Source of the DNA: Isoetes engelmannii
Lineage: Eukaryota; Streptophyta; Lycopodiopsida; Isoetales; Isoetaceae
Reading direction: 5' to 3'
DNA: 54,991 nucleotides
Assembly (NCBI GenBank): GCA_011763485.2
Contig: JAANSK020263715.1
Location: forward strand, 1-54,991
Both the position numbers and the translations under genes were made by a program. Numbering within the stretch: position 1 is the stretch's first letter; each line of letters begins with the position of its first letter. Shown in pieces: positions 1-10,010 of the stretch. The notes beneath the pieces were generated by a model. The model was not told the origin of the DNA and made no database searches. It worked only from the letters and a program-made list of their open reading frames with translations.

Positions 1-440
1 TTCTGAGCGCCTACCCTGTTTCTTGCCCTGTTTCTTGAGCGCCTTCGGGCCATTGTACTCTTGATCTCTGTATTATAGAATTCTTGCCAGATCCTGGCGT
101 ACACTTCTGTATTTCTGTACTTCTGTTTCCGTGTTTTTCGGTTAGGTTCGTGACATTTTCCAAAAAATACGGGGATGGACCAAGGCCGAGCTGTGTAGGG
201 ATAAGAGAGTGCACTTGGTTTCAAGGACCCTTTTTTACAGGCACAAGCACTTGCAGCGAAATTTGTTCGGCGTGTACTTCAAGGTGACTCATTTCCAGCC
301 ATGATTTTTGTTAAACACTGCCTCAATCAATGCAAGCTTAAAGGGAAGCCATCTCTTCCCAGGAACGAACTAGGAGCCTTCTTCTATGTGAATCTTTTTT
401 GTTCATAAAAAGAATAGTACATGGATGGCATCCACGAGCT
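1..440. other. Non-coding stretch, no gene recognised
   Basis: Short frames occur on both strands but none matches a family I know. The first 60 bases repeat the phrase 'ccctgtttcttg' twice, next to two 'gagcgcct' words. No promoter, RNA gene or repeat boundary can be supported here. Confidence 0.4.
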
Positions 441-451
441 GAAAGCAAAAG

Positions 452-860
452 TCAAGCAAGCTGATAAGTATCTTCATACTCACCATAAAGCTCAGCCATT
501 GCATTCTCCTTTGTAAAAAAAGTTATACAGTAGATGATTTCCACTCCATGATCACGATGAACATCAACAAGAAGATCGGAAGGCTTATAAGTTGGTTGCT
601 CTAAAAACATGCCAAGGTACTTGTCTGTCACCCATTTAGCACAAGCTTCTTTGTTATTTACATCTCTACTATCTAGTATAATAAAAGCAAGAAGCATCTG
701 TAGACAACCCTCAGCAGCATACTTTCCCTTGTATCTGGAATGATCAGACTTGATCGCTGACAATGCGATATGGTATTAATGGCTTGATCGCGAATTGCAT
801 TCCTACATTCTTTAAATGAGCCAAATTTGGCACCAACATACAACCCCATATCCATTTCCT
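452..860 (-). pseudogene. Mutator-like (MULE) transposase, N-terminal fragment
   Basis: Reading leftwards from about 855, one frame gives a MULE-type N-terminal DNA-binding start (GLYVGAKFGSFKECRNAIRD). A second frame from about 763 continues with a possible zinc-site-like stretch (KSDHSRYKGKYAAEGC). It then gives the typical MULE segment with YKPSDLLVDVHRDHGVEI and a following ENAMAELYGEYEDTYQL. That order matches the region just before the DDE catalytic core of plant Mutator transposases. The two halves lie in different frames, so there is at least one frameshift. The catalytic core is absent, because the reading ends at 452. No terminal inverted repeats were found. Family assignment rests on motif recognition, not on a search. 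Confidence 0.7.
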
Positions 861-1615
861 TTTCATCTCACACTACTACTGCTGCTTCAATGTAGCAGCT
901 GAATGAGAAGAATATGGCGAATTCTGAGCAACTAACAAGCGATGAAACGTTACTTAAAGAAGAGAGTTGTAGCTTGCTTGAAAACATATTCTTCTAGCAT
1001 GAGCTTTGTTCGATCTGCTATACACAACGTGCACAACAAATTTCTCCAACCAGTTGGGAATGTTGCAGTGCATTTATCCATGCTCTAATCATCTTGGGAC
1101 TAAAAAAGTTGTTAAACAATTTAAACCTCCACCCAGCTGCCCTTGGTCCACCCAACTGCCCTTGGTCTACCCAAATGGCTTCCAACATATGCCAACCATA
1201 GTAGTTTCTATGTTAAAAATCAATTCAATTCGATTTAAGTTGGGACCCATTAATATTGCCACTCATTACTTCTTTTATTTACTTAATTAAAGAATGAACT
1301 AAAAATTGGTTGGCATTGCGAGCCATGATCAGCCTCAAAGCTGATACCAGGTGCCTATAACATGTAACGTGTTATGCATATTGCCAACAACGATGAGTTA
1401 TATATGTTTTTGTTATATGTCATGAGAAAGCTATTTCGCTTTGTATGTACGAAAACACGTATTTGAGAAATATTAGGCCTTGTTGAATTTGTGTTAGGTA
1501 GTGTATGAAAGTTAGGAGAGTTACTTCCCATTATAATAATTGTGATATGCAAAAGAACGTTGTGGCCTACACAATAAATATAATCATGCTTTCCATATGA
1601 GCATGAAAAGGAAAA
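861..1615. other. Intergenic region upstream of the aspartic protease
   Basis: No gene recognised. A short direct repeat around 1130-1175 repeats the phrase 'ctgcccttggtc' twice. The stretch is AT-rich towards its right end and probably holds the protease promoter. Confidence 0.4.
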
Positions 1616-1623
1616 ATAAGGTG

Positions 1624-1632
1624 CTTTATAAA
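1624..1632 (+). promoter_or_regulatory. Possible TATA box of the aspartic protease gene
   Basis: The sequence 'ttataaatg' lies about 33-40 bases before the protease ATG. If used, it would leave a very short leader. It is the only TATA-like word close to the start. AT-rich plant DNA offers many such words, so this is a weak call. Confidence 0.3.
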
Positions 1633-1664
1633 TGTACAATAGGTAGAGATAATTAAAAGAGAGT

Positions 1665-2933
1665 ATGGCTATTATATGCAAGCTATGGCATAGACTTATT
1701 ATAATAGGAGTACTGTGGATTATGCCAACAGAGGGGCATCATGATGCAAGAATAGAGCTAAAGCATTGGGCTTCAAAGGATTCTCATCTGAATGAATATT
1801 ACCCAACCCTATACGAGAAATTAGAAGCTGGAATAAAGCAAAGCCGTGCTAGAATAGAGGCCTTGAAGGAGTCATCCAAATCATCACATAGTTCCAATAA
1901 AAGCTACAAATCACACATCTCAACATTTGGAGCAGTGGGATACGTAATGGACATTGTTGTGGGAAGTCCACGACAATCATTTAAGGCACTTTTTGACACG
2001 GGCAGTGATATGGTATGGCTACAAGCTGACCCATGTGAGTCATGTAGTACCGTTTTCTACCCCTCAAATTCTTCCTCATATAGACCCATATCTTGTAAAT
2101 CTCATATTTGTCGTGAACTCAATACATTTTTTTGTAGCACTTCTTCTTCCTGTGATTATATAGAATATTATGGTAGTGGTTTAACAAGAGGGCAGCTTGT
2201 CATGGATACACTATCCCTCTTTACCACCTCGGGTAAAATAAAACGGTTCTCTCACTTCATCCTTGGCACCGGAAATTATGGACTTGAATTTATACAGGGT
2301 ATTGTTGGCTTTGGCCAAGGTCCCCTTTCTTTTGCTTCTCAACTTAAAACTGCTATATCTAATATGTTTTCTTATTGCCTTGTTGATATTAATCACTCCT
2401 CTTCTTCTAGCTCCCTCTTTTTGGGCCACGCAGCCATACTTAATGGTTCCAATGTGCAATCCACACCCATTGTCACAAATGACACTTTTTATAGTTATTA
2501 TTTTGTTAACATTCATAGCATCATTCTCAATGGAAATGCTATTGGTTCCTTAGGCTCTACAATCATAGATACTGGAACAACCCTGACCTTCTTGATCGAC
2601 TATGTATATGCATCATTACTTGTGGCCTTAAGGAATGCTATTGACCTCCCATCTGTCTCAAGTGAGATTGATCTTGACCTTTGTTATGACACATCTTCAA
2701 ATAGAAGTTATCAATTTCCAACTTTGACCATTGAGTTAGATGGTGCTACTCTTAACCCACCTAGATCCAACTATTTCATCTCTTTAAATGACAGCATAGT
2801 TTGTCTTGCCATGGCATCCAGCGGTTCAGATGTGAACATCATGGGAAACCTCATGCAACAAAATTATCACATCTTATATGACAAAGGAAACTCTCTTATT
2901 TCATTTGCACCTACAGATTGCACTAGCATATAA
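1665..2933 (+). CDS. Nepenthesin-like aspartic protease (family A1B), intronless
   Basis: This pepsin-type endopeptidase of 422 residues is probably secreted or vacuolar. Residues 1-24 form a signal peptide (basic start, LIIIGVLWIM core). A pro-region rich in Lys and Ser runs to about 90. The first catalytic motif is DTGSD at 111-115, the second DTGTT at 302-306. Between them lie the cysteine-rich nepenthesin insert (about 124-163, six Cys), the flap region CDYIEYYGSG, and GIVGFGQGPLSFASQL. The end has the family signature MGNLMQQNYHILYD and FAPTDC. Both active-site aspartates are present and the frame is unbroken at the usual family length, so it looks functional. The start is the first ATG that supplies a signal peptide; codon 20 is an alternative Met but would lose it. 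Family substrates vary, and none can be read from the sequence. Confidence 0.93.
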   Translation: MAIICKLWHRLIIIGVLWIMPTEGHHDARIELKHWASKDSHLNEYYPTLYEKLEAGIKQSRARIEALKESSKSSHSSNKSYKSHISTFGAVGYVMDIVVGSPRQSFKALFDTGSDMVWLQADPCESCSTVFYPSNSSSYRPISCKSHICRELNTFFCSTSSSCDYIEYYGSGLTRGQLVMDTLSLFTTSGKIKRFSHFILGTGNYGLEFIQGIVGFGQGPLSFASQLKTAISNMFSYCLVDINHSSSSSSLFLGHAAILNGSNVQSTPIVTNDTFYSYYFVNIHSIILNGNAIGSLGSTIIDTGTTLTFLIDYVYASLLVALRNAIDLPSVSSEIDLDLCYDTSSNRSYQFPTLTIELDGATLNPPRSNYFISLNDSIVCLAMASSGSDVNIMGNLMQQNYHILYDKGNSLISFAPTDCTSI

Positions 2934-3975
2934 GCTTTCGTAAGAAAACTGCACTCATAATGGGTAAACATTACGCCCTCATGAAAGATGAGTTAAATAT
3001 GACAGCATTTACCATGGGAATGTAAAAAAATAACAAGGTGCCTAGACACTGTGGATTGCTTGAATGTATGGATTGACATTGGTATTGATAGGGTTCTTGA
3101 CCCCACAAATGAACTTAATTTATTCAGCATGGAAACACTTATCTATTTATCTATCTATTTTATATGTGATGCAATATTTAGATACACCATTTGTATGATT
3201 CATATGCTTGTGGTTTGGTGGTTACTCCTTTGGGTTTGCAATTAGGGGGTCTTATTTTGAAATCTCTCTTTGGACATTTAGGAGATCGTTATATATCCCT
3301 ATATGATGTTGCTATACTATCTATCTAACTCTAGAGAAGCTAATTTTCTTAACTTTAACATATAGATAGATAATGCTTGATGTAACAAGTACTATCAACA
3401 TATGCTAGATATTGGTTGAAGTTTGGAGAACCTAAATCTTATTATCTATTGAAACTAAAATGTGTGTATGCTTGTTATGTTGGAGTATTTGCATTTCCCA
3501 TGATCATTTCCCATGGCTAGGGCCTCAAGATTTGTTTTTTTGGACGACCAATATCCTATTGATGGACATTATAAACCTAAATACAATCCAATTCATCATG
3601 TGTAGACAAAAGCTTTATTAATGATCACTTTTTCGACCACATCATAGACAGAATAATTGAGTTTATATGTTCCTAAGGGTCCAAGTTAAAACATTATGTA
3701 AAACATTGTAGGTAACAATGTCGAGGAGCAGCAGGAAGGGGACCCATAATTTGGTTATAAGAATAAGCGGTGCAACTTAGATAGTGTTGTGCACCAAATA
3801 GTGAAAGTGATAAGCCCATCCTAGGTATCAAAGAAGCATGCATTATCTACAATGATGTGGGGTTTGACGGAGCTAGCGACCATCCACTCCTAAGATGCGA
3901 GAAGCTCACATATGTAGATGCTCATTTTTTAACTCGACATGACTACAACATTTGAGTGCTTCTCTCATCTTCATA
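2934..3975. other. 3' flank of the protease and intergenic DNA
   Basis: No gene recognised. The stretch is AT-rich with 'atctat' runs near 3140-3160 and 3300-3330. No clear polyadenylation signal or repeat boundary could be fixed. Confidence 0.35.
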
Positions 3976-3979
3976 GGTC

Positions 3980-6490
3980 AAGGTCATCAGCATATATTTG
4001 ATGCAGAACAATGTCTAAGATTCCACCACCTATTACCACAACTTAAAAGTATAATTACTTGCTTGACCATAGGTCCTCTTTCATTATGGTATTTACCTGC
4101 TTTTTGTACTATCTCAAAATCGTACTTCTCTAAGAATTCCATCCACCTTCTTTGCCTTAAATTAAGGTGTGGTTGGGTGAATATATTTTGAAGACTTTGA
4201 TGATCAGTATCCAGTTGGAACTTTCTTATCAAAAGGTAGTGTCTCCATAGTCTCAAAGCTTTGACCACTGCTAGAAGCTCTTGATCTTGTGTTGGGTAGC
4301 GAGTCTTGGCGTCGTTCATTTTCTGGAGTCGTATGCCATTAGTCTCTGTTCCTGCATTAAGACTGCACCGATTGCACTTTTACTTGCATCCGTTGCTACT
4401 AGCTTATCCTTCTCTGAATCTGGTAGTGTCAAGACTGGGGCAGTTGTCAAGGCTTCCTTTAGCTTCTCAAAACTTTGTTGTGCCTTCTTCTGCCAATGCT
4501 TTGCCCAATCTTTTACTTTTTTCGGCCCTGGTATTGTCTCATGCACATTCTTTAGGGCTGGCCATTCCACTACTGCTTGAATCTTTGGTAGGTCGGTAGA
4601 GATACCTTTTGATGAGATTACATGCCCCAAGTATTCGACTCTTGTCATGGCAAAGTGACGTTCGGACAACTTTGCATAGAGCTGATGTGTCCTCAGCTTC
4701 TCAAGGGCTTTCCTCAAGTGCTTAACATATCCTTCAAGAGTCATGCTGTAAATCAACATATTGTCAAAGAGTATAATGATAAAATCATCCAGAAACTCTC
4801 GGAAGATGTCATTCACGAGCCTCATGAATGTTGCCGGGCATTGGACAATCCAAATGGCATGACCATGAATTCATAGTGTCCATATTTTGTCTTGAAGGCT
4901 GTTTTGTACACATCTTCTTCCTCTATTCTGATCTAGTGATAGTCTGATCTGAGGTCTATTTTGGAGAAGATCTTGGCTCCTTGAAGTTAATCCATCAAAT
5001 CATCTGCTATGGGTAAAGCACACTTATTCTTGATGGTGTGCTTGTTGAGTTAACGATAGTCAATACATATCCTCAAGCTTCCCGCTTTCTTCTTGACAAA
5101 TTGAATAGGTGCCCCAAACGGAGACACTAGGTTTTATGAACCCTAGGTCTAAGAGTTTTTGCAACTGCTTCTTTAACTCTGATAATTCATGGTTTCTCAT
5201 TCTATAAGTGCCTTATTGATTGCCTTTGTGTCTGGTTTGAGTGCTATTTCACACTCCACTCCAGTATAAGGTGGAAGTTCTTTGATCTCATCTGGGAATA
5301 AGTTGTGGACTTCCCTATGAAATATTAAATTCTATCGTCAGTTAAGACAGATAATGATACTTGAGCGTGGCTCCTATTGCTTGGACTTTCTTCTCTTATG
5401 CACATATCATACATGGAATAATTTAAGGGCTAAATTTAGCAACTTGGCAATTTTTTAGCACATTTTCAAAAAACAATTGGCTAAAGTAAGTGGAAAAATT
5501 TGGGAAAAATTTTATACTTTTAGTTTAAATTTTTTTTGGGCTTGCGCCGACCTTTGAGCTCTTTAGCCAAATGCTAGAAAGTAAAAGAATGAAAATATAT
5601 AATGTTTAGCTAAACCATAGAAACTCTGGGAATGAGTTTTGGGCTAGTTTAACTAAAGTAACTCTAGGTAATTAGAAATATATGATTAGTAATTTATTTC
5701 CTAGCATCTATGGAATAACTTGAGGCCTACCTTTATAGCTAGCTAGCATTTTCTTAGCATGTTTCCAAAAAGAAAATGATTAAAATTAATGGAAACAACT
5801 GGGAAAAAGCATAATAATTTTAATTTTTCGTTTTTCGTGCCGACACCATCGAACTGTTTGGGATGAATTTCGGGTTAGTTTAGCTAAATGCTAAAAAGTA
5901 TGAGAGGAAAAATGTGTAGAGTTTAGCTAAGCCACAGAAAGTTTTGGTATTAGTTTCGGGGAAGTTTAGCTAAAGCCATTATAGCTAATAAGAAATATAT
6001 GATTAGTAATTTATTCCCTGATATCATAGCTCATCGTGGTCGCCTTTGAGTGATTTGTAGATGCTGGCTAGGTCAGCTCCTCCGTCCTTTGGGTCCACTC
6101 AAACTACTTGGTTGAAGCACTGAAGTCATATTTCCTTTGGTTCCCAAGCATTTCTGGATGTAGAACTATTGTTATGTTGGGGTATCATCCTCCATGATCT
6201 TTCTCTTGATGTTGACATATGACCCAAGTTGGAGATGTTCTTCCCTTGCTATGCGTCTCCTCCCATTCCTCCCGTCTTTGTACTGGTGCAAGAGAACTGG
6301 GAGCTCGTCATGGTTGATCTTGGGTGTCATGTAGTTGCCTAGCTTGGTTTGTTCTTTTACTTATATTGTTTGACATCCATTTGAGCTGCTAGGTTGGAAG
6401 ATCAGGGCGGTCTTTCCTTCGATTTTTTGCACTCCTGTGTCACTACGAATTAGCTCTTTCTGGCAAAAGATTATGCTCTCTGACCTTAGG
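3980..6490 (-). mobile_element. Ty3/gypsy pol remnant (reverse transcriptase and RNase H)
   Basis: Read leftwards, the segment from about 5330 to 4316 carries Ty3-type reverse transcriptase. It includes the region around the palm, the thumb motif YLGHVISSKGIS, and the connection to RNase H (ATDASKSAIGAVLMQEQR). RNase H continues to about 4050 (YPTQDQELLAVVKALRLWRHYL, TDHQSLQNI). No integrase follows. A further retroelement-like stretch lies at 6020-6490, on the far side of a tandem repeat pair that splits the element. The copy is broken in many places, so it is old. A probable LTR of the same strand lies at 8228-8518. Confidence 0.85.
5413..6020. repeat. Tandem pair of a ~297-bp unit inside the Ty3 remnant
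   Basis: Two diverged copies begin with 'atggaata' at 5413 and 5710. Both end with the phrase 'gattagtaatttatt'. Each carries several copies of the 10-bp palindrome 'tttagctaaa' or one-base variants, plus 'ttagaaatatatgat'-like text. The pair sits between pol-like sequence on both sides, so it was inserted into, or expanded within, the Ty3 remnant. No protein frame is convincing. Confidence 0.75.
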
Positions 6491-6825
6491 TTATCTCTCG
6501 TCCTTCGAGAAAAAAAAACTTAACATATCTTATTACACGATACATATTATAGTCTAGGATTGGTTGAGAAGCAAGATTCTTTGCCTTCAATCCAATTAAT
6601 CAGGGCTTCAAATGCTCATCTATTGCAATATGGATATATTAATTGCGATGTCCATCGTAACTCAATACACGAGGTGGAATACATCAGCACAACAAAGTAC
6701 GGGTTTATATTTGAAGGTTCAAATTCTTCTTATAATGCTAAAAGCAATTTATATACCTTGTTTTAATAGACTAACGCATGTAAAAAGTTACACTATTCTT
6801 ACCGTAGTTCAAATGATAAGTACTA

Positions 6826-6875
6826 TTGGCTAGGAGCCAAGAGGTCAAGGATTCAAATCCCTTTCTTACCTTTCA
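6826..6875 (+). repeat. tRNA-like 3' half (Pol III B-box), SINE fragment
   Basis: The segment reads like the variable loop and T-arm end of a tRNA: 'agccaagaggtcaagg' followed by the B-box-like 'gattcaaatcc'. A partial repeat of 'tcaaatctctttcttacc' follows. It is probably the remains of a tRNA-derived SINE. No matching 5' half with an A box was found nearby. Confidence 0.4.
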
Positions 6876-6944
6876 AATCTCTTTCTTACCTTAAACTGCT
6901 TAAGACTCTACATAAAATGTAAAAATTAAATAAACACTACTATG

Positions 6945-7015
6945 ATGCTCTTGGCATGTTGGAAAAGTCATAGACTTGTTGTCAAGAGGGTAGGGGTTCA
7001 AATCCTTGAATTTCA
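6945..7015 (+). repeat. tRNA-derived SINE head or tRNA pseudogene
   Basis: An A-box-like 'tggcatgttgg' at 6952-6962 is followed 33 bases later by a perfect-looking B box 'ggttcaaatcc' at 6995-7005. Between them is an anticodon-arm-like hairpin (cttg...caag). The spacing suits a tRNA or SINE promoter. The acceptor stem cannot be paired, so it is not a working tRNA. It lies directly before the palindrome array. Confidence 0.5.
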
Positions 7016-7060
7016 CCACAGAAAAAAAAATGTTGCTAAAAAAAGTCAATGTCAATGGTC

Positions 7061-8003
7061 GAGTACTCCTGATGTGTGTCAAGACTACATTAGGATAATT
7101 CTAATGGCCTCTGGGTGCATATCAAGAGTGTAATTCTAATACATGTGCGTCAAGACTACATTAGGATAATTCTAATGGCCTCTGAGTGCATATCAAGAGT
7201 GTAATTCTAATAATGGCCTCTGGGTGCATATCAAGAGTACTGGGCACTTTTTTTGGATTATCTAATGGCCTCTGGGCGCATATCAAGAGTATAATTCTAA
7301 TAATGGCCTCTGGGTGCATATCAGCGCATATCAAGAGTATAATTCTAATAATGGCCTCTGGGTGCATATCAAGAGTACTGGGCACTTTTTTTTGGTTTTT
7401 TGGTCAAAAACATGGTCAAATTATTCTGGTGAGGGATTATCTTGCTCTACTATTCGAGTGGAGTTCGAATACAGCCTCCTTTTGTTGATCAAACTTCTCT
7501 ACTTTGATACATTGGGGTTGAGTACTCAGGATGTACGCAAGAGAGCAATTAGGATAATCCTAATGTAGCTGTTGCACACACCATGAGTACTAAACTTTGT
7601 TTTGGGGACAATATTTGGTCAAATTGCTGGTACGATGGGACATTCGTGCTCTACTGGAGTAGTAGAACTGGGGTCATGTTTTACTTTGTGGTTCTACACA
7701 TGAAATTGGGTCAACTAAGGTCGAATACTCTGGATATGTGCCAAAGAATAGAATAGAATAAAATAGAATAATCCTAATGTAGCTGTCGGGCACATCGGGG
7801 GTACTGGACCAACTTTAGTACTGTTCTGCTATGAATATTTAACTTCTGGCATTTATAATGTGATACCCTAGCTTAAACTTAATTCTAAGCTAAACTAGCT
7901 TATTCATTTTATTTTTGATATTAATTTCTTGGTCAAATAGGGTCAAGTACTCTGGATGTGCACCAGAGATCCTAATGTAGCTCTGGCGCACATGGAGAGT
8001 ACT
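7061..8003. repeat. Array of palindromic (hairpin) units
   Basis: At least four related inverted-repeat units lie at 7061-7130, 7520-7591, 7723-7805 and 7946-8003. Each starts near 'agtactc' and usually ends near 'agtact', with a centre of the type 'attaggat-aatcctaat'. In the last unit the 23-base arms pair at 20 of 23 positions. The first unit is expanded into a mini-array of the right-arm core 'taatggcctctgggtgcat', with copies at 7102, 7173, 7211, 7263, 7301 and 7349. Units are preceded by 'ggtcaagtac'-like text. The last three start 203-223 bp apart, and the spacer sequence between them is partly alike. This is a tandem or repeatedly inserted fold-back family. Confidence 0.8.
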
Positions 8004-8212
8004 GTAGGTGTTTCTGGCCCAATTTTCTAACTTAATCCAAATTTTCTAGGTGAATGCCAACTAATCTTGGCTAGCTACTACTCCTATCATGGGAAAAAAA
8101 ATTTCTCCCATTGTTCGGGGTCTTGCTTGGGACTAACTCCAAGACTGAAGTTCTAGGACAGTTAGTGCTATTAGGTGATGGCCAGTGCTCGATCTTGGTC
8201 AACCAAGAACAT

Positions 8213-8226
8213 TACTCTGATACTAT
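8213..8226 (-). promoter_or_regulatory. Primer-binding-site-like sequence beside the LTR
   Basis: On the minus strand the text 'tagtatcagagta' follows one base after the LTR end (...gtcaca). It resembles the plant initiator-Met tRNA primer site 'tggtatcagagc'. This sets the orientation of the LTR at 8228-8518 and supports a minus-strand retroelement. Confidence 0.5.
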
Positions 8227-8227
8227 T

Positions 8228-8518
8228 GTGACGTCCCCTGCTCGTATACGATGCTCCAATCGTATATAAATCGGAGATTCCCTCCTGCTAGCCTTGCCAG
8301 CTAACAAGAGGTTGTCCACCTGACGTTAGACTCTTGATGGTGAGCAAGAGTCTACGTGGGAAGAATAGACATGTCATTCATCCTATCATCCCTCGGGATC
8401 TACCTAGTTGTAGAGGCGCATGATTGTCAGCACAATAACACATCACAAAATACAACCACCACGAAGGGTGGGATCATCGTAACATGATACATCACTGCAT
8501 AGAACATAACATAACATC
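8228..8518 (-). mobile_element. Probable LTR of the minus-strand Ty3 element
   Basis: On the minus strand this ~291-bp segment starts with TGATGT and ends with GTCACA, followed by a primer-binding-site-like sequence. The TG...CA ends, length and neighbouring pol remnant suit a 5' LTR. No second LTR copy was seen beyond the pol remnant, so the 3' end has been lost. The outer edge at 8518 is the less certain one. Confidence 0.5.
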
Positions 8519-8539
8519 AGTAAGAAGGAAATCCTAATC

Positions 8540-9335
8540 AAGGCTCAGACTCGGTAATTGAGGTTCCAAATGACTCCTTCACAAGAAGATTGGGATCTCC
8601 AGGTCTGCAACATATTCTACAAACTCGTATGCATATTCTTCAAACATCAATTTCTCCTCTAAATCTTTGATTTTTAACTTCGCTTCCTTTGTACTAACCA
8701 AATCTATCTTCTCGGCAATACAAGACTTTAGCTATTCCATGCTGCTTCTTTTTTTGGAGAACCTTTTAAAACTCTTATCGTCGACTTCTCATCAGCAGCC
8801 ATGCAAACAACAATATCTTGCATTTTCTTTCCCATCTCTGCCTTTTTAATCTCAAGCTTCCCTAATTTTTCTGTCACTACCTGCATGTTATGCTTCAAAT
8901 TTGTCTGATCAAGAGTAGATTTAGGAATTTCTTTTGCAGGAATATTAGGCTTTGAATCAATTTCAACTTTTTCTTTTTTAACCTTTTTTCTCGGCTTGCA
9001 TAGCTTGTACACCATTACATGTGCGCCATATGAAGCTCAATTTATCTTATGACCTTCGGGATCAAGCAATCCTTCATGGCATTTTTCCCATGCAAAGGCA
9101 AGAGCGAAGTGTTTTCTTACCTCATTATTAGAGACGCCACCTGCGTAAAATTCTCTCAATAAGCTATCCAATTTTGATCTCAAATGTGGTTGAATGAACG
9201 CAACTTTGATTGCAGACTTTGACTTTGAATTGAAAGGTTCCTGCCAAACGGATTCCCATTGTTCCTTTATAACTTGAGTTGCTATCCAATTACAATATGG
9301 GACTGAACATCTTGGTTTAACAGATCGTGAATCTT
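8540..9335 (-). pseudogene. Unassigned broken protein with coiled coil
   Basis: Read leftwards from about 9330, a long protein-like stretch begins with a Trp-rich part (CNWIATQVIKEQW, then LRSKLDSLLREFYAGG and KHFALAFAWEKCHEGLLDPEG). It continues with a Lys-rich linker (KPRKKVKKEKVEI) and a heptad-like coiled coil (VVTEKLGKLEIKKAEMGKKM), then a further helical piece (KLKIKDLEEKLMFEEYAYEF). The amino-acid make-up is protein-like over about 250 residues, but the copy is broken. I do not recognise the family. A host pseudogene or a retroelement gag-like protein are both possible; the LTR at 8228-8518 lies just beyond its end. Confidence 0.45.
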
Positions 9336-9880
9336 AGAAATATCGGTTCTAGATTAACGATCTATGATGTACCCGACATGGGAAAAAAAGACACTGTTGA
9401 GGGAAAATAGGAAATTGGGATGTCAAATGAAACATGAAAGTGAGGGGAAGCTTTACGCGTGGGAACCGAGATTGAGGTAGTACGAGGTGTTAATTACGGG
9501 CGGTTATTACGTTTTCTCTCGACCACAAGCGCTTTAGGTGCTAATTGCTTTCACGCTTTTTTGGGTAGCATTACCATATTTACACACTTCCTATGACTAA
9601 ATGAGCCTTCTATGACTTATAAAATTGTAACCGCTGAGAAATGAGCCTCCTATGAATAAATGAGCCTTCTATATCAAATCATAACTGTTGAGAAATAAGC
9701 CTATTACCATGATTGTGTATTAAACGGGAGCAAATTATCTAAACAGGTTCTCGGCCCTTGTGGCAAATTTTCATGAACATTTCATAAGCTAGATGTATTT
9801 TTACGAGTTTTTATGAACTAAGCATTTACAGCTTATTTTAATGACTTTGCGATTCTCTTTGTAGGGTATACGCGAAGGCA
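9336..9880. other. Intergenic, no feature recognised
   Basis: The stretch holds two near-copies of a short phrase around 9598-9680 ('aatgagcctcctatga' and 'aatgagccttctat'). Nothing else could be supported. It could be the upstream region of the broken protein at 8540-9335. Confidence 0.35.
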
Positions 9881-9884
9881 TGGA

Positions 9885-10010
9885 TAGGAGTATGAAAAGG
9901 GATTTTTCGTTAGAAAAGTGGTAAATAAAGGGTTTTTACCTGATCCCATCTTCGCAGATAGCATATCTAATGTACATATAGGTGAAGCCCCCGAGGATTG
10001 CCCATGTGGC
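9885..10010 (+). repeat. Dispersed repeat family, copy 1
   Basis: The segment matches 11480-11590 in the same orientation: 'gtatgaaaaggga' against 'gtatgagaagggt', then 'gtggtaaataa' against 'gtggtagataa'. Further on are 'cgcagatagcatat' against 'cgcagatgccatat', and 'ataggtgaagcccccg' against 'ataggtgaatcccccg'. The two copies are about 1.6 kb apart. Confidence 0.6.

Noticed and set aside
6560-6833. Two overlapping plus-strand frames of 68 and 73 codons
   Set aside because: No recognised motif; short and overlapping in different frames.
6945-7015. A functional tRNA gene
   Set aside because: A and B boxes are present but the acceptor stem does not pair; SINE or relic preferred.
7161-7488. 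Open frames of 74-100 codons on both strands
   Set aside because: They are translations of the repeated hairpin core (repeats of MHPEAIIRIILLI-type text), not genes.
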